Positions 1-10,647 of a stretch of DNA of 64,000 nt are shown here, in pieces. The position numbers and the translations under genes are program-made. A model generated the notes under the pieces. It did not search any database, was not told the origin of the DNA, and was given only the letters and a program-made list of their open reading frames with translations. The DNA is taken from assembly GCA_003049465.1 (NCBI GenBank), contig PYSS01000018.1:252792-316791 (forward strand), read 5' to 3'. This stretch comes from Magnaporthiopsis rhizophila (Eukaryota; Ascomycota; Sordariomycetes; Magnaporthales; Magnaporthaceae). Position 1 is the first letter of the stretch, and every line of letters starts with the position of its first letter.

Positions 1-1856
1 ACCAGCCCAGAGTGGCAGCGACATACCATGCTTGATCCACTCCAAGGGATGGACAGTGCACGGCCAGACATCTTTTGGCTTAAACGTCTTGACCAGACGG
101 CAGAGCTCCGGATACGAAGAGTGCCGAGCGTAGGGGAAGGTGATTGTTTTCGGGAGCGGCTGGGTGCTGCCGATTGTATCGCTGACATTTTGCATCTGTA
201 CCGATGATTTCACACTCTTCTCTAGAGCACTGGCGAGGTCCGTCTGGTTTCTGTCGTCCAAAGAAGCAATATCGATGTCCAGGTTGGCGTTACGTCCGGT
301 GGCAACGGATATCTCGACAAGCTCCGCCATCTTGGCCTTCGCTTCGTCCGAGATGTCGGCATTTTGTGATAATCTGTATGCAAATCCTGTTAGTTGTTTT
401 CACGCCATGGCACATCTCGGAATCCCATCACGGGTGGGTGCCTATCGTACGCGTCCAGAAACCCCTGCACGGAAGAAAGATCAAGCTCGGCCTCACGCTC
501 CAGATCGTCCCAGCCACCACCAACGCCAGCCTCGGCAACATCCCTGCCATCCGGTAGGCGGGTTATGACAGGCACAATATGGACAACCTGCGGGTTGCGC
601 ATAGTGGCGCACTGGTTCCCTCTCTCGCAGCTGTGAATCCGCACAGTCACGTCGTCAGTGAGGCAGCCGGGGTGTGGGGTGTTGCCGCACGTAAAGCCAA
701 CCAAAGCTGGGACTTCTGGTCCCGTGTGGAACTGCGTCATGTTTCGGTCCTTGGGGTCTCTGACTGCTAAGGATCTGTAGAGGCCCAGCTTGTAGCTATC
801 GACGTGGATCTATAGATTGGGCCCATGAGCTGTCAGAAGTGCGTGGTATCAACAAAAGGAGGGCACATGGCTAACCTGGGATCGCAAGGCCTTGGAAAGC
901 GCAATCCAAACAGCTTCATATCTGGTACCGGGATCAGCAACAACCGCAGCCCGTGGGGATAAAGATAGGCACTCACCCAAAAGTCCAGGCTCGAAAATGA
1001 AAAATCGTATCATCTGGATACCAGGCTACTTTTCTAAGCAGCTCCCGTATACCCTCCGCCTTTGGTGGGAACTCAGTGTCGTCGATGAACGAAGTGTCCA
1101 GGTATATCCTGTCCAACGTCTTTATGCCGCAAGAGTACTCCAGCAAACATGGACTTCGAACGATGGAGTCGACGTGCCAAGGCTCGCTCCGAATATCTCC
1201 TACGGGGTGGTAAGCAGGAGGTGGCGCCTGATGAACGAACGGACCGGATCCAAAGCCAAATAATAACAACAACACAAAGAAATTGAACTTGCCGGTATAA
1301 AGTACCGCTTTCCCGTCACCCTCAAAGAGAAACATGACGGCGCCGGTGCAGTGGTTCGCGTCAAAGAGCGTCACGCGCAGGCTCCTCCCGGGCTCCAGCT
1401 CGATGGTCGTGGGAGTCTCGAGCGGGATGGGCTTGAGGAGGCTTTTGAGGTGCTTGTAGGTCTGGACCCGTGCCTCCAAGATGCCCTTTGCGTAATTGAT
1501 ACGGCAGGGGTATCTCTCGAGCCGCAGGAGCAGTTCCCTTGTGGGGGCTGAGCAGTAGACGCTGTGGAAGGGATTGGGGTTAGTGAACTTTTGCCACTTC
1601 TCTCCAACCCGGACAAAAACAAACGGCCATACAAAGGGCAGCGGAGAGCCTCGAGCCCGGCTAGGTGATCGCTGTGTACATGGCTGAGGAAGCAAGCCAG
1701 AAGCGGGCGTTTGCTGGGGTCCCGGCGAAAGAAATCGACTAGCCAGACGATATGTCGTGCGTCAGCTGCTGCTGCTGCGAGATGGGCTGTTGCAGGGCAG
1801 GGATGCTCACCTCGAATATCGGGGAATTCTCTGATTATTCCGTCGAAAGTCGACAT
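1..1856 (-). CDS. SNM1/Artemis-family DNA repair nuclease (metallo-beta-lactamase/beta-CASP), 3' end outside window
   Basis: Partial gene transcribed leftwards off the window edge. ATG at 1856 opens MSTFDGII; an in-frame ATG at 1883 is less likely. Six exons restore one frame: 1856-1633, 1561-1293, 1199-977, 921-876, 809-451 and 373-1. Seen: zinc-ligand motif SHVHSDH, then FDANHCTGAVMFL, YTGDIRSEPW, and PYARHSSYPELCRLV followed by KPKDVWPCTV, the metallo-beta-lactamase and beta-CASP signatures of the SNM1/PSO2/Artemis family. Known role: 5' exonuclease or hairpin endonuclease acting in nuclear interstrand-crosslink and end-joining repair. The N-terminus starts directly at the nuclease fold without a UBZ finger, so it looks more like Artemis than like Pso2. 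Intron 1292-1200 starts with GC instead of GT. No stop codon is met before base 1. Confidence 0.9.
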
Positions 1857-2457
1857 ATTGTTTCTTTCTTTTCTTTTCTGCACCGCTTTCCTGTACGCGT
1901 ATCAATTGCTGTTAAGAAGGTAGTGAGGTGAGACGGAAGTGAAGCGCGAGGCACAGCAACGACGAAAAAATTACGGCTGGTGCCTTGGGAAATGCGGTCC
2001 TACGCAGCAGCAGCATGAACGATGCACATGACACAGCTCCCGGAGCAACAAACCACGTGGAAATGACCGAGTTTCCCATGTATTGACCAAACATAAAATA
2101 GGAAAAGGTTGAGGGAGGAACCACTTCTTTGACATTCTTCCAACCCCACACGTCATGGCGTCCCGCCTGCGCTCTCGGGTCCTCGCTCGGTGATGAACGC
2201 AACGAAGGAAGGAGAGCTGTGCTCAAAATTCAAGTATCACCATAGGCGACCAATTTTGCCGACAAGTTTGGACGGTGACGGAACTTCCAAGAGCAACCAA
2301 CCCCCAAAATGAAGCCTCCATTTGGCCAACCCAAGTGCTGGAAAAATCTACATATAAACAAATGATAAAAAAAAAGACGCAAGCCTCCATGTGAAGAGAG
2401 CATTGGCATTGAAATAATCTGTTCGTACAGCAAATCAATAAGCTACCCGAGAGCGGC
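1857..2457. other. Intergenic: repair-gene promoter and P450 3' flank
   Basis: About 600 bases between the start of the leftward SNM1-like gene and the stop of the leftward P450 gene. Only short open frames occur and none has coding character. It should hold the promoter of the nuclease gene and the terminator of the P450 gene. No specific element is recognised. Confidence 0.6.
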
Positions 2458-4262
2458 TTAAACAGTCCCCTTCCGCCTCCTGATCTGTATCTTGACGTCG
2501 AGAGGCGGCACAATCGTCTGCCCGATCCATATTGGCTTTGGGCGATCCGTCAGGGGCTTGATATCGTATTTGAGGAGCATGTGGGCGAGCATCATCTTCA
2601 TCTCGTGCGCCACAAAGAAGCGGCCGGGGCTGTGGGAAGCCGAGTTAGCATTCGAGGCGCCTCGGAAAAGAAACTAAAAAAAAAAAAAAAAAAACCTACC
2701 AAGCATGCCTGCCGTGGCCAAACGCCAGGTGGTTGTCACCCGTGGTGACCATGCCCAGCTTCTTGAGCTGTAGCCACTCGTCCACGTCCTTGGCCTCGGC
2801 TGGGCGTGCGTCGAACTCCTCGCGGGGGCGCGAGAACCTGAAGGCGTCGTACCGGTACGGCTCCTCGTAGGCGTCGCCGTCGTGCTGCACGCCGTCGAGG
2901 TTGAGCATCAGGTAGCTGCCCTGGGGCACGTGCCAGCCCTCGGCCGGGTTCGTGATGCCCTCGGGCGCCACGACCTTGCGCTTGGTCAGCGAGGTGGCAA
3001 AGGTGCTGACGCGCTGGCTCTCGCGGATGGCGCTGTCGGCCCGGTACATGCGCCAGAGCTCGTCCTTGGTCCAGCGCCCGCCGCTGTCGGCCAGCAGGCG
3101 CGCCGCCTCGTCGCGCAGGCCGTCCAGCACGCCGTCGGCCGGGTCCGTCGTCAGCAGGTCCAGCATCAGGAAGTGGCCGGTGATGACGGTGGTGTGGATG
3201 GCGGCGAACTCGATGGGGATCAGCCGCTTCGAGATGGCGACCGGGTTCAGCTCCTCCTCGCGGCCCTCGCTGCGCGCCATGCGGATGGCCCAGGTGAAAA
3301 AGTCCTCGGGCGGCTCCCAGTGTTCCAGCTCCGGATCGCCGTCCTCCTTGCGCGCCATCATGTCGAGCCGCCGCTGGATTATGGGCTCCAGCACGCGGAA
3401 GCCCTTGCGGTAGTGCCACCAGTTGCGCACCGCGATCAGGCGCCCGACTATGGGTTGCAGCGTCTTGGGCACCATGTTGAGGATGAAGCTGTTGACCACG
3501 ACCACGTCGGCAAAGTCGACCATGCTTTTGAGGAAGTCGGGGTCCCTGCACGCCTCGGTGCCCACCAGCAGGTGGTTCGTGGTCCGGGGCACGATCTTGA
3601 GCCACGTCTCCCACAGGTTCAGCGTCGTCCAGTTCTCCGTGTCCTTGCCGAAGGCGTCGTCGATGGCCCCCTCCACCTCGTCCTGGAGCGACGGTATGAG
3701 CTCGTTCAAGTGGCGCGAGAAGTTTCGGTGGGCGACGCGGATGTGGAAGGCGTCGGTGGCATACTGGCGGCCCAGGAACTGATACTCGCTGTACATGACA
3801 TCGCTCTGCGCGTGGGCCGACGACAGAATCCGATCGGGCAGCTCGAGCATCCAGGCGGTCTGTGATGGAGGGACGACCACCTCCTGGGGTCGCGAGGCCG
3901 CCGACGGCACGACAAAGGCTCGGTCGTTTTTGGAATACTGCGGGTTGGCAAGCAAATTGCAGAACACGGTCAGCAGCCACTCAGGAGGCATCAGGCGATG
4001 TAGTAACGAGGCCACGGGTTTTGCTCACCTTCTTGTAGCCGCTGTCCACCCACTCGGGAAAATGGAACACATAACCCAGCCAATTCCTCACCGTCGCAAT
4101 CATGCCAGACCCATGGCCGACGCGGGGTATCGACTTGGGGTATCTCGGCAGCTGCGCGATGTCGATTATGAAGGAGAGCACGATGAAGGCGAGGACGGCG
4201 CCGGCGACTCTTGCGATGGTGATGCGGCCGAGCAGCTCGACCAAGATGTTGTCGCTCACCAT
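2458..4262 (-). CDS. Cytochrome P450 monooxygenase (membrane-anchored)
   Basis: Three exons, 4262-4029, 3937-2700 and 2629-2458, give 547 residues, the usual size of a fungal class II P450. Residues ~9-35 form one hydrophobic anchor (VAGAVLAFIVLSFIIDIA), so the enzyme should sit on the ER and take electrons from NADPH-P450 reductase. Seen: I-helix FAAIHTTVITGH, K-helix ESQR (ExxR), a DAFRFSRPRE segment in the PERF region and the haem loop FGHGRHACPGRFF. Its Cys codon is split by intron 2699-2630 (TG|C). Intron 4028-3938 joins GYKK to YSKNDRAFVVPS. Intron 2 carries a 19-base homopolymer. Substrate unknown; fungal P450s of this general type often act in secondary metabolism. The next gene, also leftward, encodes an O-methyltransferase-like enzyme, consistent with paired tailoring steps but not proof. 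Confidence 0.95.
2676..2694. repeat. A19 homopolymer inside a P450 intron
   Basis: Nineteen consecutive A on the + strand, a T-tract on the transcribed sense, lying just downstream of the 5' splice site of the last P450 intron. Its length may be misread or polymorphic. Confidence 0.9.
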
Positions 4263-5367
4263 CTTTCAACCGAATTACGGACGTGGTCGCTGCCGAGAGA
4301 GGCGGATAGGATATTAACTTGGAGGCTCGGCGGCGAAGAAAAAGAAGGAAAAAAAAAAAAAAAAAAAAAGAGGAAGAGCACAAAAGAAAATCCCACACCG
4401 AATCCAGCGGTGTCCCAAGACGCCTGTAATCTCTCAAACAGAAAAAAGGTGAATGGTGACGACAAACCAAACCGAGACGGACCCGACGCCCATTCCAGTC
4501 CCGGATGGGACATGGACATGCATCCTGCCAGAAACGCAAAACGCACGGGGCCCGGCTTGGTCAAACAAGGGGCATGCATGGGGCGGGTCGCGGCGGCTGC
4601 GAAAGCAGATCCCCCAAGCCACACGCTCACTGCTCTGCAGGGATTGTGTTCTATTTTATCTTTGATCTTTTGTTTTAAGCTTAGTGTGATGGATCGCTTT
4701 GTGTCATTGGCATCGGTGGGGAGGTGTCCAGCGTCTTTTTGTCCCGGGGTTGCGAGTTCTGTGCCAACATCATTATTTGACCCTGAAGACATCTTTGAGG
4801 CTATTCCGGAAATCGCGTTACCCATCCGTCATATATTGTGTGGTGGGACAACATGGACGTTGTGTTTTTTTGCCATCTTTTCAGGCTCAAGTCGGGGGTG
4901 GCTGGCAATCGTCAATCGGCATTTGTGAGACGTGACGTCGTGGCGCAAGAGGCGAAGCGCCTTTCAATTTCAATCCTCTGCGTCGCTAGCCACTTCACGC
5001 TCCTCCATGTCGGCATCTGTCCTGAACGGAATCGGCAGTGGCAGTGGCGGTGGCAGTGGCACGGAACGATCGACTTCCATCGGTCGGCTGCAGGGCGCAA
5101 ACATCAGTCCACCTCGAGGCCTCAAGCGAACTCCCAATCAAGAGTCCCCGCGGCTAATTATGGTGGTATTTTTGGCTGCAGGGTCCCGGGACGGGACGAG
5201 GGGGCGCACCCGCCATCAATCGAATCGGGCTGAACATTTGCCGAAGCAATCACGATGATGCCCTGTAGTCTTGCATTCGTACACTGACAGCCGCACCAAT
5301 ATGTACATATCCTTGCCTCATTTATTGGAAGTTTGTGGTCAACCCTTTGACCATAGCCCTTTCGCCG
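4263..5367. promoter_or_regulatory. Upstream region of the P450 gene and 3' flank of the methyltransferase gene
   Basis: About 1.1 kb with no supported gene. It begins at the P450 start and includes a 21-base A-tract at 4349-4369, about 90 bases before the P450 ATG on the transcribed sense. The longer open frames here overlap the P450 antisense and lack family features. No binding motif can be assigned with confidence. Confidence 0.5.
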
Positions 5368-6484
5368 CTATCTCACCTCGGCATCAAACGAAAGCCTGAC
5401 GAGACGGCCCATGGTCGGCACCGGCCCGGCCGTCATCCAAAGGAGGAACCGGTTCCACCAGTCCATCTTATGCGTGTTCGGCAGCCTCGCCCATATCAGG
5501 TCTTCCTTTACCTTCAAAGCAGGATGGCATTGGGCCACCTCACGCCCGCTGTCGATGCCCCAGGTGAAGGTTGCGTTGACGGCTTTGACGGCGCTGAAGA
5601 TTTGAAATCCTTTGACTCCACTTGAATGTCAATACGACTTGATCGATTGCCAGAGGCTCAAAAGAAAATAAACTCACGCTGCCACCAGACGACATTGCTG
5701 CCAATGCAGTCGAGTATCACCTCACCGCCCACGCCCCGAAGGCGCTCCGTCAGGTCGTGGAACATTAACTTGCCCGCCTCGGGATCGAGGTAGAAGGCCA
5801 GGCCCTCGGAGATCAGCAGCGTCGGCCGGTCCGCGGGGATCGACTGCTGCCACTCGCGGTCCAGGACCGACGACGCCGTCAGCGTGTAGCTGCCGCCCGT
5901 CTCGGTCGACGCCCGCGGCTTGGGCAGCAGCTTCTTGCGCAGCGGCACCACGTCCGGGAGGTCCACGTCAATCCACCGCACCTTGTCCGGCAGGCAGCCG
6001 CCGTTGGCGTCCATGAACCTGTATACTCGGCCGTCGAGGCCGCAAGCTAGGTCTGCACTCCCGGTGTTGTTTAGATACCTCTTTCTGATTAGCGTTGCCA
6101 TGCACTCTCCATCTCTTCGGGTTCCTCTTTCCAACCGAGGCTTTTCACAAACTTACGGACGATGGTTGCCCCGGTCTCCTTGTGCTTCTCGAGGAAGTTG
6201 GCGGTCCAAATGTCCATCTGGTTCCCCCGCAAGCTCATCAGGTAGCAGAAGAACTTGGTGAAGGCGAACCGGCTCCAGTCCCAGTCGATCTGGTCCACCA
6301 CGTAGGCGGCCCACCGGTCCCCAAACACGGGCGGCGAGTAGCCCGCGTCGGTATATCGTGCCCACAGCGTCGCCAGCAGCGTGCCCTGCGTGCCCTCGAG
6401 CGTCACCTTGGTCTTGTTCTTGGGCGCCGGCATCGCCGTAGACTCGGTCGACACGACGGGCGTCTTGTGGGTGGGAGAGTCCAT
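5368..6484 (-). CDS. Leucine carboxyl methyltransferase-fold O-methyltransferase (TcmP/PPM1-like)
   Basis: Exons 6484-6157, 6052-5678 and 5609-5368 give 314 residues. The first junction creates TIVHLACGLDGRVYRF, the SAM-binding motif I of the LCM family (consensus LGCGLDTR), which strongly supports the splice (C|GTAAGT..GTGCAG|AC). Seen further on: WIDVDLPDVVPLRKKLL (acidic motif of the SAM pocket), TLLISEGLAFYLD (the family EG..YL motif) and a C-terminal TWGIDSGREV. Known family: SAM-dependent methylation of carboxyl or hydroxyl groups, including polyketide O-methyltransferases such as TcmP and the PP2A methyltransferase Ppm1. The length and the N-terminal GTQGTLLATLWARY are closer to the small-molecule branch, so a secondary-metabolite role is inferred. 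Cytosolic, with no signal peptide. It lies 1.1 kb upstream of the co-directional P450 gene. Confidence 0.88.
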
Positions 6485-8255
6485 GTTGTCTCCGATAGAC
6501 GGATTGGGAAACGGGCGTGTTTTTACGGCTCGAGATGCTTTTTTTTTTATTTAATTCACAGCCGCAGGTACGAGGCGAAGCGTGTCCAAACCAGACCGAA
6601 AAGAAAAGAAAGAAACGTTTCAGGAGCGCAGGAGGGGAAGGACTTTCGAGCAGATGATAAGGACGTCGGCAAGTAGACAATTGCCTAGAGCGCGTGCCGC
6701 GATCAATCGTCCAACACTGGTAAACCTTGGTTATATCGGACTGCCTCCATCTGTGACGAATCATCTCAACTTTCTTATTGTTCTAGCGCAGTCCACGATG
6801 ATGTTGGTGCAGGCCGTGCTAGGTATTCCCGGTGCGCCACCCTTGTGGATTGTAATCGGTTGCCGGCCTGGAGTCTAAGTGTCGGCGGCATGCCCGGAAA
6901 GTCTACCTGCTGTTGGTGATGACCCATCGTGGAGCTGGAGTCGGCGTCCTACTGTTGCTGATGGCTACCTACCTGCCTACCTACAAGACTGCCGTGTTTT
7001 TTTTTTTTTTTTCGTGCGGCCTATCTGGTCTCCGGTTTAGCCATCGGGTGACAGACCTATGGAACACTCGCCGAAAGATCCGTACAAGTCCCCAAGGACG
7101 CACGGGAAGACCACAGGGACTAATTTTTACGTTGTTTTTCTATTTTTATCAGCCTTCCGGACATCCGATGTGACTGACAGTGGTCGCTGGGAAAAGAAAG
7201 CGAAGAAAGGCATCGTCTCGAGTCGGCCACGAGTTGTTACAGATTCCATCTGTCCCCTTCTTCTGTGAGTCTCGCCGCTGGTAACTGTCGGCAAGTCCGC
7301 CGTTGGTGCTTGGGCGGAGGGATTTTGCCGACGGCATTGGCTTGATTTGTGTGCGTGAGTTGCAGTGCTGAGCCATCGAGCGGCGCCCAGTCCGAGCGTT
7401 CTGGTCGCCAAGTGCTGTGCGACCAACCCAACGTCACTTGTCGCATGCGAGTTGGGTCAGGGATGCCATGTTTAGCTGTCGAGAGTGTCGGCGCGTTCTG
7501 CTGACTGTTCCGCTCGGTTGGGGTTTCGCTTGCGTGTAAGCGGTGACGAGGCGACATCGTCCATGCTGCTCCCCAAGGTGCAGATCAGCGGAGGACTAAG
7601 GTTGTGTCTGTTGCCGCCAAGGAGTCACTCGGGCTTTAAGCATGGTCAAGCAATGTAAGCACAAGGAAATGGCTAAATATTTCCATATCGGGTAAGCAGA
7701 TGGCCCGAACAACAGTCTGCACATGAGGAGGTGTACGACCGAGGCCAGGCGCTCCTCTTCACATATAAGCTAGTTCTTGTCCTGAACGACCCAGGACGCG
7801 TTGGCGTACTAGAAGCGCTTGACAGTGACTAACTCCTGATCCCAAAGCTGCCTCAATCTGGTTTAACCCACGCGATGCGTACTCCCTGTTCGAAGTTCGG
7901 TCGAATCTGTTCGACACGTGCTTAATGATGGGGACCGAACTTTGTTGGGGGTAGATAAAACGGTCCGTATGGACGGATAATCCGACATTTGGGCTAGAAC
8001 TGCTCGCGCACACACCATATTCCACATCTGATATTATGGAAACATTTTCAGTCAAGACACCAAAAGAGGCCGCCAAAAATGCACCTCAACAGAACAGATG
8101 AATAACATGTAACGGAGGCCCGTTAAGCAGGTGGGGGTTTTAGTACAGGGTATACAACTACCAAAGGTTTCCCTCCTGTACGTACCAAGTAGATGAACCG
8201 AGGTCCGCATGAATAAACAACAACAAAACGGATGAACGGCGAAATCCAGGCCTCC
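6485..8255. other. Intergenic, 1.8 kb, no gene recognised
   Basis: It lies between the methyltransferase start and the APH-family stop. It holds a CTACC/CTGCC tetranucleotide-like stretch near 6966-6983 and a T16 run at 6997-7012. Open frames up to about 100 codons are present on both strands (for example 7237-7557 on the - strand), but none shows a domain, signal peptide or splice continuity. It must include the promoter of the leftward methyltransferase. Confidence 0.5.
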
Positions 8256-9188
8256 CTACTGATGACTTAAGCGGCTCGAGGACGGCTGGGAGCCCGATTG
8301 ACTAGCCAGGCTTCCTGGAGCGGTGGAGGTGGAGTGAGAGGCGTGGTGGGTGTGTCCATAGATTCTCTCCCGATCGATGGCGGCCTCGAGCGTAGCCACG
8401 TCGTCGACCTCGCCGCGGAGCGCGACGGGCGGACCCGGCCTGAGATAAAACGGCCTGTCGAAGTCGGCGGGGAAGAAGCCGGCGTACTCCCAGTCGATGA
8501 TGGCCTTGATTCTCAAGGTGTAAGGGTCGACGATGATGTTGTTGGCCGAGAGGTCGTTGTGGCAAAAGACGAGGCTCTCCTCGTTGCGGCGGCGCATACG
8601 CCAGGGGTGGCCCTTGGACTTGCGCATGATGCGATAGGGCGGCAGGACCAGGCCGTCGGGCCCGCCCCACACAGCCGACGTCAGCTCCTTGAGGGCGGCG
8701 ATGTGGCGCTCCAGCTCGGGCACCACCATCTTCTGCTGGGCCGGCTCGAGCTGGCCCAGGGCCACGCCCTCGACGAACTCGGTGATGAGGTAGGCGGCGC
8801 CGTCGTCCTCGAAGCAGGCGTGCAGGCGCGGCACGGGGATGTCGGTGTGCTCGGCCACGAAGCGCAGGCAGGCGCCCTCGTTTAGTATGCGCTCCGTGTT
8901 GAACTTGGGCACGAACATGAAGCCGCCGTGCTTCTGCCACTCGGTGGGCCTGAGGCTCCGCTTGATCCACGCGTTGCCGCACCGGTACTGTCAAGAAGGG
9001 GAAAGCCCTGACTTGTTAGTGTTTGGTCTTGCCCTGGGAGGGCAGAGGATAAATGTGATAAATGACGTGGTAGGGCAACATTGCGGCCGAGATACGTGAA
9101 AGGCACTCACGTATTTCCTTTCTGGGGTGACGGATATGCAGTGTTGCTCCCGCTTAGCGTTGAGTTCGTGGTTGGTGGGAGCCCCCAT
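8256..9188 (-). CDS. APH-fold phosphotransferase (aminoglycoside phosphotransferase / choline kinase-like)
   Basis: Exons 9188-9111 and 8987-8256 give 269 residues. The splice TAC|GTGAGT..CTGACAG|TAC joins VTPERKY to YRCGNAWIKRSLRP. Seen: an N-lobe with RILNEGACLRFVAEHTDIPVPRL, the hinge ITEFVEGVAL, the catalytic loop FCHNDLSANNIIVD (HxDxxxxN) and the metal-binding IDWEYAGFFP (DFG equivalent). Known family: small protein-kinase-like enzymes phosphorylating small molecules. Many fungal members are orphans, so the substrate cannot be named. ATG 9188 was chosen because fungal homologues begin with a similar short NHEL..-like lead; an in-frame ATG at 9287 would add 33 polar residues. The Ser/His-rich C-terminal tail after the EVDDVATLEAAID segment is probably disordered. 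The gene is divergent from the secreted-protein gene at 9822. Confidence 0.88.
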
Positions 9189-9821
9189 TCCGACGACGAT
9201 CTGCGGCGGTCGCAAGCCAGATTTGCTGTCGCTTGTATTTTCTTCCCTTTTTCTAGGATTCTGGACTGTTTGCTCGTCGCTCTTCAAGCGTCTGATGGGA
9301 AATAAGGTCTACGGCCCGGGGTGGTATATCATCTTTTGTTAAAACAATGTCCTGAGAGGTCGCCTCGCCTGATGGCGCCGGTCCCGGCTCGTATCGATTC
9401 ACCGCACGGGGCTGCTGCCTCTCGAAGTGTTTTTGGTGAGAAAAGGGGTCGAGCGGATGGTTGATTCTATGTCATAGGCTGCTTCTTTGACGGCGCCGGC
9501 TGCAGCCACCGGAACCTTATTCGCCCCTGAGGTGATTTCAACAAGCCAAGACAAGCCTCACCCGCAACTTTCCTGCCGTCACCTGTTTTTCTTTCGCTTG
9601 GGCGTTTGGTATCTTTTCAATGGTGGAAAGGTAGATAGACGATGATGGGAGTGTTTTGGAGAAAGCAAAAAGGCCGAGACGGCCGTCTCCGAAAAGCTGG
9701 CCTAGCAGTTAGAAGAATGTTCCCGGCCTCTGTAGCTGGCCGTATTGGTGGCATCGGGCACAGGGGCGCTGAGTACCTACCTAATCTATAGACAAGTCGC
9801 CACAGCTAGTTCACGATCACC
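9189..9821. promoter_or_regulatory. Divergent promoter between the APH-family gene and the secreted-protein gene
   Basis: A 633-base space shared by two divergently transcribed genes. It contains a TACCTACCTAATC stretch at 9775-9787 about 35-45 bases before the + strand ATG. No certain TATA or factor site is recognised. Shared regulation is possible but inferred from geometry only. Confidence 0.5.
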
Positions 9822-10647
9822 ATGCTCATGGCTCACGCCTCCGGCCGGGCGAGGACGGTCCTCAACCTTCTCGTCCTAGCATGCTTGGTGGCGTTTGCTT
9901 TTGCGATCCCACCATATGGCGCTGTCGGTCCTCCTCCCAAGGGCAACGGGACTTGCCCAGAGATTATTGGTGGCCACGGTCACGGCCAAGGCTACGACCA
10001 AGGCCACGCAGCGCCTCAGGCCACCGAGATTGGTAAGTCAAAGCCGGCTCAGGATGGAGGCCATGCCGCCAGGCCGTCTTCTTGGCGGAGGCGGGGGGTC
10101 AGTCTGAGTGTTCCTCAACATTGACCGCCCTAACACACAGTATGTCTAATCAGAACGCACATGCGGCGGCTATGATACCGCCGACAAGGCCAACTCGAAG
10201 CTGCTCGCCGACTACTGGCGCAAATGGACCAGCGAGTACCGCGACGGGCGGTGCCCCGTGCCGGCCCGCACATGCCGGCGTTTCGCCTGCTGGAACACGA
10301 GCGGGCTCTACCTCTGCAACGACAACGACCACGCCATCGACGTGCAGTGTGCCGACGGCTTCGACCGGTTCGCCAAGCTCATCGCCTACGGCTGCTGCCG
10401 AAAGGACCGCATCCTGAGCCCCGGCGGGTCAGGCCAGATCGTCACGGACCATGGCTATAGGGTCATCGTCGCCTACGCAAACTGTCGCCATGGCCGCGAC
10501 GACGACGTGCCCGGCGCTGACGGGCAAAACCCAAACGGAAAATGCAGAACCGGCACCCCCGATGGCGCGCCGTGCGACTCTGGCTCTGAGAAGAACTGCG
10601 CGATACGGAAGAGGCTTTGGAACCGGTTCGTGGGTGGTTATTATTAG
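9822..10647 (+). CDS. Cysteine-rich secreted protein (candidate effector), function unknown
   Basis: Exons 9822-10032 and 10154-10647 give 234 residues. The splice ATT G|GTAAGT..ATCAG|AA restores TEIERTCGGYD. Residues ~10-29 (RTVLNLLVLACLVAFAFA) form a signal peptide with likely cleavage before IPPY. Then come a Gly/His-rich linker (GGHGHGQGYDQGH) and a Cys-rich domain from ~residue 72 with motifs RTCGGYD, RRFACWN, LYLCND and AYGCCRKD. I count 13 Cys in the mature chain, suggesting a disulfide-bonded extracellular protein. I do not recognise a named family. Size, signal peptide and Cys content fit the small-secreted-protein class from which effectors are drawn, but nothing here shows a host role. 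A second ATG at 9828 is equally usable. Confidence 0.82.

Noticed and set aside
2736..3980. 414-codon - strand frame in a different phase within the P450 gene
   Set aside because: Arg/Gly/Ala-rich shadow frame; the P450 frame has all family motifs.
3795..4928. 377-codon + strand frame spanning the P450 5' part and its upstream region
   Set aside because: It crosses an A21 homopolymer as poly-Lys, is antisense to P450 exons and has no domain.
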